From Andalucia godoyi (taxonomy: Eukaryota > Discoba > Jakobea > Jakobida > Andaluciidae), in assembly GCA_009859145.1 (NCBI GenBank), contig VRVR01000017.1:312607-376606 (forward strand): 64,000 bases of DNA. Direction: 5' to 3'. The position numbers and the translations under genes were made by a program. A model generated the notes under the pieces. It saw only the letters and a program-made list of their open reading frames with translations, did not search any database and was not told the DNA's origin. Below, piece by piece: positions 38,273-48,267 of the stretch (positions within the stretch are counted from its first letter, which is position 1; the number at the start of each line of letters is the position of its first letter).

Positions 38273-39418
38273 TCAGAAGGACGAGTTACCAACGCCATAA
38301 AGCGACGCCAGTGAGTCATACGACTTGGTGGTTTTGAAGATTTCCCACGCCCTTGTTTCCATTGCGCTGTGGTCTTTGGGACCAGAACCGAGAACAGATG
38401 ACATTTCTGTAACTGCGTCGCTAGAGTCTGATGAATTCAAAGACTCGACAGATCCCCATCGATTATGGATGCCCATGCCCATGCCGATGCCGATGGCGGC
38501 TCCGTATCCCACGTCTGCGCCTGTGCCTGCACCCACCCCCGCCATTCCAGCTGATGCTGTCTTGTGCACAAAGTGGATGGTAGCAGCTCTCATATGGCGG
38601 TTGATGACTGGAGGCTCCACGGCTGGCTTCCCGCTTTTTTGAAGCCCGATTGCGCCCTCCACCATCTCAATTGCAGCACGGCAGGCCGCTTCCCACTGCG
38701 GTTCTGTGGCCCTCAGCACCTCGCACAGGGTATCCACTCGATCGACGCCGTCGTCAACCACCGCTTCGGGGCTCTCACAGTTCGATACGCTGGCTGGAAA
38801 TCCGTCAGCAACTGCATCGCGGCCGCCACGGTTCATTTGCAGACACTTTTGCGGATCTGCAGCCACGAGCTTGCGCATCGCCAGTGCTCCATCCAGCATG
38901 GTCAGCATAGATCGCGCTTGCAATTGGGCTCTCAGCAGATTGATGCAATGTCGCAGCGACGTCACAACCACTGGTTTTTTTGCACTTGCGCTTGGATTTC
39001 TGATGTTATTATTACTACTTGCGTCGCCGTCTTCCGACTCTTCGCCGGAAAAGAACTCAATTACAGCATTGGCGGACCGCAAGGCATCGTCTATTTTCCG
39101 TGATAGGGAGAGCAGGTAAAACGCAGACTCTGAATCGGGCTGATGCATATGCGGCGCCAAAACATCTTCGTCATCATTGTCCAATCGCAAACGATTCACA
39201 GACTGGGCACACCGATGCGGCACTGCAGACCCCATCGGGGGCGCAGACGGTGAAGAGAACAGCGACGCTTCATTGTGAGTCGACAATGAAGCAACGGGCG
39301 ACAGCATGAAATGTGGATGAAGAATAGGGGCAAGGTAGTCCGAGATCAGAGAAAGCACTTCTCGTTCACTCTCAAGCTTCTGTGACTGTGTCGATATGAT
39401 CCGCAGCGATGCGTCCAT
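38273..39418 (-). CDS. Hypothetical protein, helical, unknown
   Basis: The product is 381 aa from ATG 39418 (MDASLRIISTQSQKLESERE); the open frame upstream is A/T-rich. Helical segments lie at aa 1-35, about 100-125 (FYLLSLSRKIDDALRSANAV) and about 155-190 (VTSLRHCINLLRAQLQARSM). A Gly/Ala/Met-rich patch (GAAIGIGMGMGIHNR) and a C-terminal LASLYGVGNSSF follow. No family is recognised. Base composition and the uninterrupted frame support coding. Confidence 0.6.
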   Translation of the reverse strand: MDASLRIISTQSQKLESEREVLSLISDYLAPILHPHFMLSPVASLSTHNEASLFSSPSAPPMGSAVPHRCAQSVNRLRLDNDDEDVLAPHMHQPDSESAFYLLSLSRKIDDALRSANAVIEFFSGEESEDGDASSNNNIRNPSASAKKPVVVTSLRHCINLLRAQLQARSMLTMLDGALAMRKLVAADPQKCLQMNRGGRDAVADGFPASVSNCESPEAVVDDGVDRVDTLCEVLRATEPQWEAACRAAIEMVEGAIGLQKSGKPAVEPPVINRHMRAATIHFVHKTASAGMAGVGAGTGADVGYGAAIGIGMGMGIHNRWGSVESLNSSDSSDAVTEMSSVLGSGPKDHSAMETRAWEIFKTTKSYDSLASLYGVGNSSF

Positions 39419-40408
39419 GATGATGATGATGACAGCCCGTTGGAAAATGTGAAAGAGTGGAAAAGCAAAATGTATGAACAGCAATAATCCCTCCACAAAA
39501 AAAGAATAAAAATAATAATAAAATTAAACAACAAAAAATACCAAGCAAACTGATTAATAAAAAAAGAAGATCAACAACAGCAGCGTCAATAACAGACTCG
39601 TGATCTTCTGTATGCAGACAGCGGGTAAGTTCCGTATTGCTCAAGACTGGCTAGCTTGCGATGGACCCGTGGACAATGGAACGTTCAATGCAGATGTCGC
39701 ATTCAACAGCGTCAAATAGCGACAATGGCAATCAACAAAGCAAAGGACGTGAAGGGACACGGAAAAGAACAGCAGCAGAGGGTTTCAAGTGCGAAATGGA
39801 ATGAGATTCGGGGAGGTGGAAACCCGGACAAATAGCGACAATATCAATCTATTTGGAGAGGTCAGGAATCAGGAGAAAGGTGGAAGGCAGAGATTGAAGA
39901 GGAATTGGCGAAAAGAGGATTCTACTCCCAGTCGAAGTCAATCTTTTGAGTTGCTGGTGTCTATTTAAAAAAAGGATCGCATAGTGTCTGATTGGTGGAA
40001 CCTCCCGTCACCCCAATGAGGAAAGGTGATTCGTTGCCGAGCAATGATTTATTCCCTATTCGGGCAGTTTTTTTTTTTTTTTTGTTGCAGCTCGTCCGTC
40101 TACAGCAAGCGAGTTTTTGGGCGGGCTTGTGCTTGTTTCGAATGAGCAGCACGTGCCGATTTCAGCATCTTGTCGTCGGAGGGTGGGGTAGGGTGTGGGG
40201 TGAGTGAGCGACGTTGTGACGCAGAGCCTTTATATATATATGTTTATATAAATTGCATGTATTCTACAACTTTCATAGAAAGAGCGAGATCGGCGACACG
40301 GGAGGCGGGTTGTTTTTTTAAATTGTGGTTTTGGTGTTGCGAAGAAAGTGTCTTCTTCAATGGCGAACCTGGTGCAATTTAAGGGGAGCGCAGCCAAAGA
40401 GATCCCCC
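39419..40408. other. Gene-free stretch
   Basis: Nearly 1 kb between two genes on the minus strand. A T run (about 40067-40084) and a TATA-like alternating stretch (40230-40250) are visible. No supported gene or RNA. Confidence 0.5.
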
Positions 40409-41833
40409 CTAAGCAGTTCGCAGGAATTGGATTTGAAACAGAAACAATGCTGCGGCTCCCGCGGCTCCTGCGATGCGCAGAACAACGCGAACGGAGAGGT
40501 CCGTTCCGAAGAGCGTGAAAGAAACGAGGCACTGCTGCGTATTGGCGCAAAACTTCTTCAGCAGCAGCTCGTCTTCGGCAGATAGACACGCTTGTGACAG
40601 TGCGCATGGGGTGGAGGCAGGTTCTTCGGTTTGCAATTGCAACGAGGAACTCGATCGATTGAGTTCTTCTGAGAACCCAAGGAACAAGGATGCAGACTGG
40701 TGCCAAGTGGTATCCGATTCAGAGATGAACAGTTTGCGATGGTGTCCCTCGATGGAGCCGAGTTGGACGGTAGAGCATAAGAACACGAATTTTTGTAACT
40801 GCTCTGTCGCTTTGGACCCATGGAGCAGTGACCACATGAAACCAATGGACAGCATGCAGCACGCCGCAACGCCAGCACTGACACCCTCTGTGTCCCTCTC
40901 AAACGCATACATGATGGAAAACGAAAAGGACAGCGCCACGGAAGACACTGAAGTTAGAAGCAGCACGGAAAGAGAGTTGCATAGAGGGGGAAGCGATCGC
41001 TGCATACGGACAAAGAGTTTCAGAATGTTTGAAATCTTCGATGCATACACGACCTCTTGATGAGCCGCCGCAGGGACTTCTGGATGCCCGATGACGAGAG
41101 TAAACAAATCATTGGTGAGAATTTTTGCGTGCAGCCGAACATGCATCGCAAAGAAGACATACAGTGCATTGCAGCACACAAATGACGCAGCCGAAACTGC
41201 GATTGCAGGTACGGAAAGAAGTCCTGCAAACACAACAAATAACTCGCTTGCATTCTGTTGCAAATACCTCAACGACAACATCACGGTGCTCGTAACAGCC
41301 AGCGACAGCGAAAACAATACAACAAACCAGCCTGCAAACTTTTCAGCATTCTTGAAGTACAGCACGTCTTTGACCTTGGATGGCGACACAATATGTGTGT
41401 GCAGTGCAGGCTTCAAGCTGCCGAACCCGATCCAGGCCGGAATCAAGGACAAAGTGAGCAGCACCACCAGACAGATGATCAGAACGATACCAGAATTGCC
41501 CGGCGCCGTGGGCTCCATAGTTGCCTGCATGTACGACCCAAGGATGAGACACATAGAGCTCATCATGATGCACGCGCGCATGACGACGATGAGATGTGAC
41601 GGCAAATGCGCTCCAGGACTGCAATATCCCCCAACAAATGCAAGGGATCTCCAGACGAGACTCACAGGTGGGCCGTCGTGGGGCAGATTGTCGTCGAGCA
41701 GTCCTTGATTAAGCAGACGGGCTCGGTGTGCATCAACCCATAGAGGCTTTGAACGTACTGCTTGAAGAACGCAGTATGCAAATCCCACATTCACAACTCC
41801 GCACAGGACAAGGAACACGTAGAAGATGATCAT
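40409..41833 (-). CDS. Polytopic membrane protein, 7-8 TM, unknown
   Basis: The product is 474 aa. Predicted helices by eye lie at aa 2-24, 80-105, 115-138, 165-190, 198-225, 283-308, 322-340 and 450-472. A polar cytosolic-looking stretch (about aa 345-445) precedes the last helix. The C-terminus LRIAGAAGAAALFLFQIQFL is loosely reminiscent of the last-helix pattern of gustatory-receptor-like proteins reported in protists, but the rest does not prove it. No transporter motif is seen. Confidence concerns the gene, not the family. Confidence 0.7.
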   Translation of the reverse strand: MIIFYVFLVLCGVVNVGFAYCVLQAVRSKPLWVDAHRARLLNQGLLDDNLPHDGPPVSLVWRSLAFVGGYCSPGAHLPSHLIVVMRACIMMSSMCLILGSYMQATMEPTAPGNSGIVLIICLVVLLTLSLIPAWIGFGSLKPALHTHIVSPSKVKDVLYFKNAEKFAGWFVVLFSLSLAVTSTVMLSLRYLQQNASELFVVFAGLLSVPAIAVSAASFVCCNALYVFFAMHVRLHAKILTNDLFTLVIGHPEVPAAAHQEVVYASKISNILKLFVRMQRSLPPLCNSLSVLLLTSVSSVALSFSFSIMYAFERDTEGVSAGVAACCMLSIGFMWSLLHGSKATEQLQKFVFLCSTVQLGSIEGHHRKLFISESDTTWHQSASLFLGFSEELNRSSSSLQLQTEEPASTPCALSQACLSAEDELLLKKFCANTQQCLVSFTLFGTDLSVRVVLRIAGAAGAAALFLFQIQFLRTA

Positions 41834-42279
41834 CAGTGCACAGACCAGCCAGTAACGTGCGATTAACGGCAGCAGGGAATCGGGTTACTCAGCAGCAACA
41901 ACAACGATGTGGACGACGATGGCGAGAAGAAGAAGGGTACATTGTGTCTCATGTTTCGCAGAGGCCTTTTCAATTCACGGAAACGCCTCGGTTAGCGGAA
42001 AGTACCATACATACAGAGAAAAATCGGAATTCCGCAATCCAAATATGACACCCCCCCCATCTCCTTCCCCACCTGCAAAAACGCTTTGCCAAGAAAGTCG
42101 GGGCCTGACAAAGAATCCTCCGACAAGAATCCTCCGACAGGCAAAGGGTTTTCTGAGAAACGAGTCTCGCCCAGAAACTGCACACCGCGTGACCTTCGAC
42201 CGACAATGCAAAGACAATTTTGGAAAGTATTCAAGAAGGAGTGCTTTTGGTGAGAGCGGGCGGTCTGGGACAAGAGGGA
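41834..42279. other. Divergent promoter region
   Basis: 446 bp with direct GACAAGAATCCTCCGACA-type repeats near 42108-42136 and a short C run at about 42051. Open frames on both strands have no similarity. Confidence 0.45.
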
Positions 42280-42789
42280 ATGTCGCATGATAATCGCCCG
42301 ATTCGATCGACCGGGACATACAATTTAGACGCACTGGACGCAGAAATGGAAGAGGATTACGACGAAGACGTCCGAGATGCGTTGATGCAGCAGTGGTGGA
42401 TTTCGTTTGTCGACGGAAAGCGCACTGATTCGCAGTCGCGGTCTGCAGAGCGGCTTCAAATCCTGAATCGAAGAGCACGGATAAAGGGGTTTCTTCCTCC
42501 TGCAGATTTTGTAAAGATCAAAAAGACGCTGTTCAAGCCTGGAGCGGCGGACAACGACGGCAAAAGCAGTGTCCACCAAGAATGCAGTGTCTGCTACGAT
42601 GAATTCAAAGGGAACGATGGATTACGGATGCTCAAGTGCGGCCATGTGTTTCACGACGTGTGCTTGCGGGATTGGATGCTGCAGAGTTATGTGTGCCCGT
42701 TGTGTCGAGACGACCAAAGATCTGCAGACACACTTGCTCGAATGAGGCAAGAAGATCTCGACGATGCAGACGTCCTCGAGGAAAGTTGA
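42280..42789 (+). CDS. RING-H2 finger protein (probable E3 ubiquitin ligase)
   Basis: The product is 169 aa from ATG 42280; no ATG precedes it in frame. The RING-H2 has C102, C105, C120, H122, H125, C128, C139, C142 (ECSVCYDEF, LKCGHVFHDVCLRDWM, YVCPLCR). Residues 20-70 are acidic then basic, helical. There is no membrane segment. It probably recruits an E2; the substrate is unknown. Confidence 0.88.
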   Translation: MSHDNRPIRSTGTYNLDALDAEMEEDYDEDVRDALMQQWWISFVDGKRTDSQSRSAERLQILNRRARIKGFLPPADFVKIKKTLFKPGAADNDGKSSVHQECSVCYDEFKGNDGLRMLKCGHVFHDVCLRDWMLQSYVCPLCRDDQRSADTLARMRQEDLDDADVLEES

Positions 42790-43000
42790 CGTTCCCACCC
42801 CTCTCTTTTGTTGTAATGTATATGAGTGATGTATGCTATTCAGACGCAAGCCAATCGTTTATCACGGAACACGGAATGTCCCCCAGGAGTGAGTGAAACA
42901 GAAGAAAAGAAGAAGGACCAAGTGTGTGTTGTTCTTGCGTGCAACAGATTATGCAGTATTTGTAAGTGGAGGAAATGGTATGTGTGGGAGCGAATGAGAA

Positions 43001-44317
43001 TCAAAAGGGGGCAAAAGCAATCGTCACTGGCGAAAACGTGTCAAAAGCGGATGCGAGAGCAAGATTTCCCGATTTCCCATCGATCGCAAACACGGTGATG
43101 TTGTGCGACTCTTGGTTCGCAACAAGGAGCCATTCGCCACTGGGAGTCATCATGAAGTTGCGTGGGATGCTTCCACCGCAGTCCACATGACTGTGTACGC
43201 TCAGCAAGCCCGATTCGGCATCAATCGACATGACTGCAATCGAATTTTGTCCGCGAATCGACACGTACAAGAAGTTTCCTGAAGGATGAACCAGAATTTG
43301 AGCGCAGTTGCTTTGCTTCTTCGAGTTGTCGTACCCTTCTGGCAAGCAGGACTTGGCTTCCAGGACCCGGTAGCGACTCGGTCCCACTGCAGCAGACATC
43401 GAGACAGCAAACACCTGGCAGTCAATCTCTCCGACGACATAAAATATGGGAAGAGAAGGATGAAAGTCCATGTGTCGTGGTCCCGAAGCCCGACTCAGCA
43501 CGACATCTGTATCGGCCAATCGTTCCCATTTCCCACGACCCTGCCGCAAAAACACTCGCACGCGGTCGGTTCCCTTGTCGGGCACAAACAAGGTGTCGGA
43601 CGCAGCGTGGAACCGAGCTTGGTGTGCATGGGGTGCATCTTGATCTGGGCCCAAGATGCTACCACCGTCCGCATCGGTTGCCTCCAGATTGAACACCGCA
43701 CACGCATCTCCAAGAGTACCGTCAGGTGATATTGTGTAAATGGACAACGATCCGTTCGAATAATTAGGGACGGCGAGAACAGTTTCCGACTGGTCAAGCT
43801 CACAATGCACGGGAGCGCTCCCAAACGACGACGACTCGGAAGCAAGTATCAGGTCATGCGCTGCTTTTGGTGCTGTCGCAGTCGCTGCAGTCGAAGACGA
43901 ACAAGGGGCTATATGGAAGCATGCAACACGGCCATTTTCCACTTCATTCACAACATAGAGCTTGGATCCGCAACGATTCGTGCAGACCCATGCGGGATTT
44001 TCACCAACAGAAACGGGCGGCTTCAGCTCAGAAAGCGTTCCTGTCGATAAATCCAGCGCCGCTTGCGTAACCCCAAGTCCTTTTCCATCCGGCACATGCG
44101 GCAGCTTCTGTGTATAGCATCCTACCCACACTCGAATCCGCAAATCATCACCACCCGTTCTCATTTCTGTTCTCTGCCCACCCTCACTTCTCGTCATCTC
44201 CATCTCCGAACGATCACTCTCCAAGCCCGCAGCCGGCCAGCGTCCACTTGCCTGCCAATTGCCAAAGGGCCCAGTCGCGCAAACCCCAGTCAGCTCCGCA
44301 GCATCAAGCGCCGGCAC
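43001..44317 (-). CDS. 6-phosphogluconolactonase-type beta-propeller lactonase
   Basis: The product is 438 aa from the first ATG (44317). Similarity begins at about aa 58 (IRVWVGCYTQ), so ATGs at aa 39, 41 or 52 are possible starts. Propeller repeats of the YbhE/Pgl lactonase family are clear: VGENPAWVCTNRCGSKLYVV, FGSAPVHCELDQSETVLAVPNYSNGSL, DAPHAHQARF, GPRHMDFHPSLPIFYVVGE, SIRGQNSIAVMSIDAESGLL and PRNFMMTPSGEWLLVANQ. The family hydrolyses 6-phosphogluconolactone in the oxidative pentose phosphate route, though other lactones or cyclic muconates are possible. Confidence 0.85.
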   Translation of the reverse strand: MPALDAAELTGVCATGPFGNWQASGRWPAAGLESDRSEMEMTRSEGGQRTEMRTGGDDLRIRVWVGCYTQKLPHVPDGKGLGVTQAALDLSTGTLSELKPPVSVGENPAWVCTNRCGSKLYVVNEVENGRVACFHIAPCSSSTAATATAPKAAHDLILASESSSFGSAPVHCELDQSETVLAVPNYSNGSLSIYTISPDGTLGDACAVFNLEATDADGGSILGPDQDAPHAHQARFHAASDTLFVPDKGTDRVRVFLRQGRGKWERLADTDVVLSRASGPRHMDFHPSLPIFYVVGEIDCQVFAVSMSAAVGPSRYRVLEAKSCLPEGYDNSKKQSNCAQILVHPSGNFLYVSIRGQNSIAVMSIDAESGLLSVHSHVDCGGSIPRNFMMTPSGEWLLVANQESHNITVFAIDGKSGNLALASAFDTFSPVTIAFAPF

Positions 44318-44739
44318 CTCACGGTTTCGGAGAATTTGAGTCTGTCAAGAAATCAACACAGCCAGTGCGCTGCCCAACAACCCAACTTGATTTACGTCCT
44401 GGAAACCCAGATGCGAAACATCATCAACAAGAAGAGCCAAAGCGCTAAAAAAACAAAAAAACCCCAAAAAAGAAAGGAAAGGTGAGGAGGAATTAAAAAC
44501 GAGGAAGAGAGAAAAAAAGCAGTCTTTTAATTAAAAAAAAAAAAAAGGGTAGGAGAAGCATCTGTGCGGGATGGTATTTTTTGTTTAGTTTGTTGTTTTG
44601 GAAAGATTTTTGCTCTCTAGACTTTGCATTCCTAGAATTCATTTGCATTCGCACTACCGCAGCCGATAATTTTTGTACATAAGAATTAGTAAGAAGTGGT
44701 AGCAGGTTGAAAGAGCGCGTGTTGCAGAGTTTATTAGAA
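44318..44739. other. Divergent promoter region
   Basis: 422 bp with A runs at about 44447-44470 and 44531-44546. The plus-strand open frame reaching 44485 is a shadow of the lactonase N-terminus. Confidence 0.5.
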
Positions 44740-46015
44740 ATGGAGCCGATAACGAGTCTTATTCCGGAAGACAGCTACGCAACTGCACAAGGGGATTCAG
44801 CAAGGCAAGTATCCCAAGACTTTCTTGCTGGTGTTCTTGGAGGCTGTGTAGCTCAAATCATCGTATGCTTGTTCAGTTTATCCCGCGTGTTTGCGCATTT
44901 TTGGTTGCGGTTCCATGGTTACTCACACGTTATTCCGGTTTCTTTAATTATTTTATTATTTACATGTGTTTTTGCGTGGTTGGTTGGTTGGTTGGTTGGT
45001 TGCGGTCTGTGCTTGATGTGTGGGAAACAAACACGCGGTGTGATTATAACAACAATGGATGGTTGATGAGAACAACGATTAGACCCATCCTTTGGATACA
45101 GTCAAGACTCGTCTTCAGACGCCGAGCTTTGCGATGCGGTATCATTCTTCAACGGTGAATGCAATGTGCAAAATTCCGGTTCGTTCGTTGTTTTCGGGAC
45201 TCACACCGCTTCTGGTGGGCCAGGCTCCAGCCTCTGGACTGTATTTCGCGGTATACGAGCTGATCAAAACCGCGGCGCTGATGCACCTTCCAGACCAGTG
45301 TTATGCGCCGATTGTACATTTTGTTGCAGGTGGAATCGGCGATGTGGTGTCATCTGCCATTATTGTCCCGACAGAGATCCTCAAACTGCGGATGCAAACG
45401 TACGATGAATCGAACGGGGCAAAGAGACCGCGCATGCTTCAAGAAGCACGATCAATATATGCGACAAGCGGAATCCGAGGCCTTTATCGTGGGTGGTTTG
45501 CCACGTGTCTTCGCGATGGGCCATATTCAGCATTTCAATTTTTGTTCTACGAATATTTGAAAGAATGGACGTTTTCGGCGCTTCAAGCACCAGTGAATCC
45601 TGTACGGGTGCTTCATGGTGAGAGCCGGCGGGGAGCAGCGACGTCAGAAGAAAGGACGCCTACGCTTGGGCAGTTGATTCCGGGTTGGAGCTCGCTGTCT
45701 CGCGAGGCACAGGCGGCGATTGTTGCGCTATGGAGTGGGGGCTTGGCAGGCGGGGCTGCGGCTGCACTGACCAATCCGTTGGATGTGGTCAAAACGAGAC
45801 TTCAGCTCAACACAGTTCCTGTTGGAATTTCGCACACTGGGAAGGTGGGAATCGCAGAAATGACCAAGCTGATGTGGCGACACGAAGGATTCAAGTCCTT
45901 TGCCTCCGGAGTGCTTCCACGGACTGTCTGGATGACTGCAGTGACGTCGCTCACCTTTGCATTCTACGAGGCATCGCGTGTGTATCTGCAAGGCCATTGG
46001 CTTGGAAAGACATGA
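44740..46015 (+). CDS. SLC25A26: Mitochondrial S-adenosylmethionine carrier (SLC25A26-like), two exons
   Basis: Exon 1 is 44740-44862 (41 codons) and exon 2 is 45083-46015, giving 351 aa. Splicing restores the first carrier signature as HPLDTVKTRLQ; the other two are VPTEILKLRMQ and NPLDVVKTRLQ. FLAGVLGGCVAQII precedes the junction and FSGLTPLLVGQAPASGLYFA follows, the typical SAM carrier layout. The carrier imports SAM into mitochondria in exchange for S-adenosylhomocysteine. A hydrophilic insert (about aa 215-240) lies in the third repeat. The start is the only ATG before the first helix; the frame upstream lacks one. Confidence 0.88.
44863..45082 (+). other. Spliceosomal intron (220 nt, phase 0)
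   Basis: Donor GTATGCTT and acceptor CGATTAG. It contains stops in frame, T-rich DNA and a TTGG run (about 44980-45000). Possible branch sites are TTATAAC and GAGAACAAC shortly before the acceptor. Removing it rejoins the carrier signature exactly. It is the only intron I can support in the window. Confidence 0.9.
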
Positions 46016-46299
46016 CCCGCAAGACTACTTTTTTGATGATCAGCACCAACTTGGCGTTTCGTTTCGTTTCGTTTCGTTTCCCGTACTCCCCGCATCTTCT
46101 CAATATTTATTAACGTCTAGTTTAGTTTGATGTTTGTTGTGACATATCCAAGAGCAAACTTCCACCAGTAAATTTTCTCTGTGTACATGCGTGTTCGTCA
46201 GGTAATCAGCCTCATGACCTGCAGCCAGCAACGGCCATGAAGTACCATTATTGCATCACAGAAGAAATGCTTGACCGTTTTGTGGATCAGCATTGAAAA

Positions 46300-46545
46300 C
46301 CAAAAAACAAACAACGTCATACCGGAAGTTTGTTTATCTGAACCCAAAACATCTCATGGCCCCGTAGAGGGATGTTCCCAATAAACTCAAACCCGGCCAT
46401 GCCCGAAGATGCCGAGAACCAAGAAACTCGTGGTTGCGATGACCCTTTGATGCACGGCAGTCTGCATGGAAGAGTGGGTGCTCGTCCCAAATTGAATCTG
46501 TCTTCGGTGACAGTTCAGCCCGATGATGATCCATAATGAATCATG
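46300..46545 (+). repeat. R1 dispersed repeat, copy D (internally deleted)
   Basis: It shares CATACCGGAAGTTTGT with copy B upstream of the core, then CATCTCATGGCCCCGTAGAG, CCGAGAACCAAGAAACTCG, GTGCTCGTCCCAAATTGAAT and a CCCGATGATGATCCATAATG end. The deletion inside the core resembles that of copy A. The MAPKR frame of the long copies is interrupted here by a TAG. Confidence 0.85.
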
Positions 46546-46718
46546 TTTTGACAACCTGTTGTAACATTAGAATTCCGATGCCTGCTTCAAACCGGTGGGG
46601 AATTCCAGTTTCACGCCGCCTGACGCCCCAAAGAAAACAAAAACACAAGCGAAAACCGTGCACTGATAAACAGCTCGGAAGTGGTTTTGTGTTTGCTTGC
46701 TTGTTTGCGTGTGTCTTG

Positions 46719-46778
46719 TGGTTGCGTGTGGTTGCGTGTGGTTGCGTGTGGTTGCGTGTGGTTGCGTGTGGTTGCGTG
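46719..46778 (+). repeat. Decamer tandem repeat (GTTGCGTGTG)
   Basis: About six near-perfect copies of a 10-bp unit. It makes a long spurious open frame on the minus strand (His/Thr/Arg-rich). Confidence 0.95.
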
Positions 46779-46825
46779 CGCGAGTTGCTTGCGTTCGGGA
46801 ATGGATGGGAAGAGAAGTGGAGTGA

Positions 46826-47095
46826 ATGGGGTTCGTAATGTCGAGTACGTTTCGTAGAGTTCAAGTGATTGTGAATCACCTTTCCTCTCGGCCGTCACAT
46901 GGAGACGCAGGGTCGCCGAGCGGCCTCGTAGCAGATGCGAAACATGCTCAATGGGAACAGCGATTTCATGCGCTCCAAACACCCGATGGACGGATTGAGG
47001 ATCAGGATGGGGACAGTGCAGATGGGTTTTTCGTAGCCTCTCGCGACGGGTCGCTCCGTGCTGTCCCCATTGTGCGAGCTCGAAAACCAAATTGA
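46826..47095 (+). CDS. Small ORF with PTS2-like N-terminus (putative, possibly a gene fragment)
   Basis: The frame is 89 aa, or 85 from the second ATG (46838). It begins MSSTFRRVQVIVNHLSS, where RVQVIVNHL fits the peroxisomal PTS2 nonapeptide (R-[LVI]-x5-H-L). The rest is hydrophilic and ends in SLRAVPIVRARKPN. That last part faintly recalls the start of the thiolase core, which follows PTS2 in peroxisomal 3-ketoacyl-CoA thiolases, but there is no room for the remaining enzyme before the RPL5 gene. It could be a short peroxisomal protein, a thiolase N-terminal fragment, or chance. Confidence 0.35.
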   Translation: MGFVMSSTFRRVQVIVNHLSSRPSHGDAGSPSGLVADAKHAQWEQRFHALQTPDGRIEDQDGDSADGFFVASRDGSLRAVPIVRARKPN

Positions 47096-47385
47096 GACGA
47101 TTCAGTGTCCCGTTTTTCAAATATGCTCCGTCCATACGTTCTTCTTTCTTCTCTCGCCGACAAGCGCTGTCGGGTCCGCCATGGGCATTCAAAATGTGGG
47201 CCAGAAGGACGTGCAACCAACCAAAAGAATAATGTAAATGAAAAAAAAAAATGGAGGGGAAAAGAAAAGAAAGGAGTAGACTAATTTCCAAACTGAAATG
47301 CAATTTTTTACGAAAAACAGCATTGTTCAATGCAAAAAAAAGAAACGCCGCTGTTTGGCTGGACGTTTCTCCAAACGCACTTGTC

Positions 47386-48267
47386 TTAAACAATGTTGTA
47401 CTTTGCCTTGATCTGGGCGACACGGTTTGCACGTGCCTTGCGGTTGACCTTGGAAAGAACAAACTTCTTGGTCGCGGCATACTCCTCGGCAGTCTTCTTC
47501 TGGGTGGGGACGGCATCCGGGTTCTTGCGGATGTTTGCGTGGACCTGGGTGTAGGTTTTCTCGAGGTCCTCAGCCTTGATACCAGCCTTGATGAACTGAG
47601 AGAACTGGCGTGCATAGCGCTCCTGATCCTCGGACTGGAGAGACTTCATGTAGGCAGCAACATGTCCTCCGAAGATGTACTTCCGGAGAACAGCGGCGTC
47701 AAACTTCTCCTCCTCCTTGTTGTATCCCGGGAAGCGCTTCTCCTTGTGGGGGATCTGGACTCCTCCATCAACGGCACCCTTGAGAACTCCAAAGGCACGG
47801 TTTCCGGTGGTAGTACGGGTCAGACCAACGTCCAGGATGGCCTTGAACGGACGACCGTTCTCGCCATCGGCAATTTCGGTGAACTGCCCGTTGACCTTGG
47901 TAACTCCCTGGAAAGCCTTGTCGAGGTTCAGCTTCTTGAGCGCTCGGCGAGCAACCAAGAGACCAGTGGCATAGGCGGCGGCGTAGTTGGTAAGACCGAA
48001 CTTGAGGCCATAGTTGGGGAGCTCGTGCGAGTACGCGGCAACAAGAACCTCGTCGTGGTCAATCTTTGCAGAAATGATCTGGGCAATGATGTCCTTGTTC
48101 GTGAAACGGACGACAAGGCGGTACTTGGGTGCGTTGAACTTGTTCTTCTCCTGAACAACCAGGCGCTTACGGGCATAGTAGTCAGTCTTTCCCTCGCGAC
48201 GGCGACGGAACAGGGTCTGGAAACGCTTGAAGTACGCCTTGTTCTTAACGGCACGGACGAAAACCAT
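47386..48267 (-). CDS. RPL5: 60S ribosomal protein L5 (uL18)
   Basis: The product is 293 aa, the usual length for eukaryotic uL18. Family sequence throughout: [133 protein letters not shown]. It binds 5S rRNA with uL5 in the 5S RNP. Codons are strongly biased to G/C-ending forms (AAG, CTC, GTC), as expected of a highly expressed gene. A pyrimidine-rich leader and a palindromic AACCCTA box lie upstream. Confidence 0.98.
   Translation of the reverse strand: MVFVRAVKNKAYFKRFQTLFRRRREGKTDYYARKRLVVQEKNKFNAPKYRLVVRFTNKDIIAQIISAKIDHDEVLVAAYSHELPNYGLKFGLTNYAAAYATGLLVARRALKKLNLDKAFQGVTKVNGQFTEIADGENGRPFKAILDVGLTRTTTGNRAFGVLKGAVDGGVQIPHKEKRFPGYNKEEEKFDAAVLRKYIFGGHVAAYMKSLQSEDQERYARQFSQFIKAGIKAEDLEKTYTQVHANIRKNPDAVPTQKKTAEEYAATKKFVLSKVNRKARANRVAQIKAKYNIV

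Larger units (their letters stand above)
46016..46825. other. Spacer with R1 copy D and a decamer tandem repeat
   Basis: 810 bp. A GTTTC run lies at about 46055-46080, R1 copy D at 46300-46545 and the decamer repeat at 46719-46778. Confidence 0.6.

Noticed and set aside
46611-47615. 334-aa open frame on the minus strand
   Set aside because: It runs through the decamer repeat, the antisense of the PTS2-like ORF and into the antisense of RPL5. The His/Thr/Arg composition is the repeat translated.
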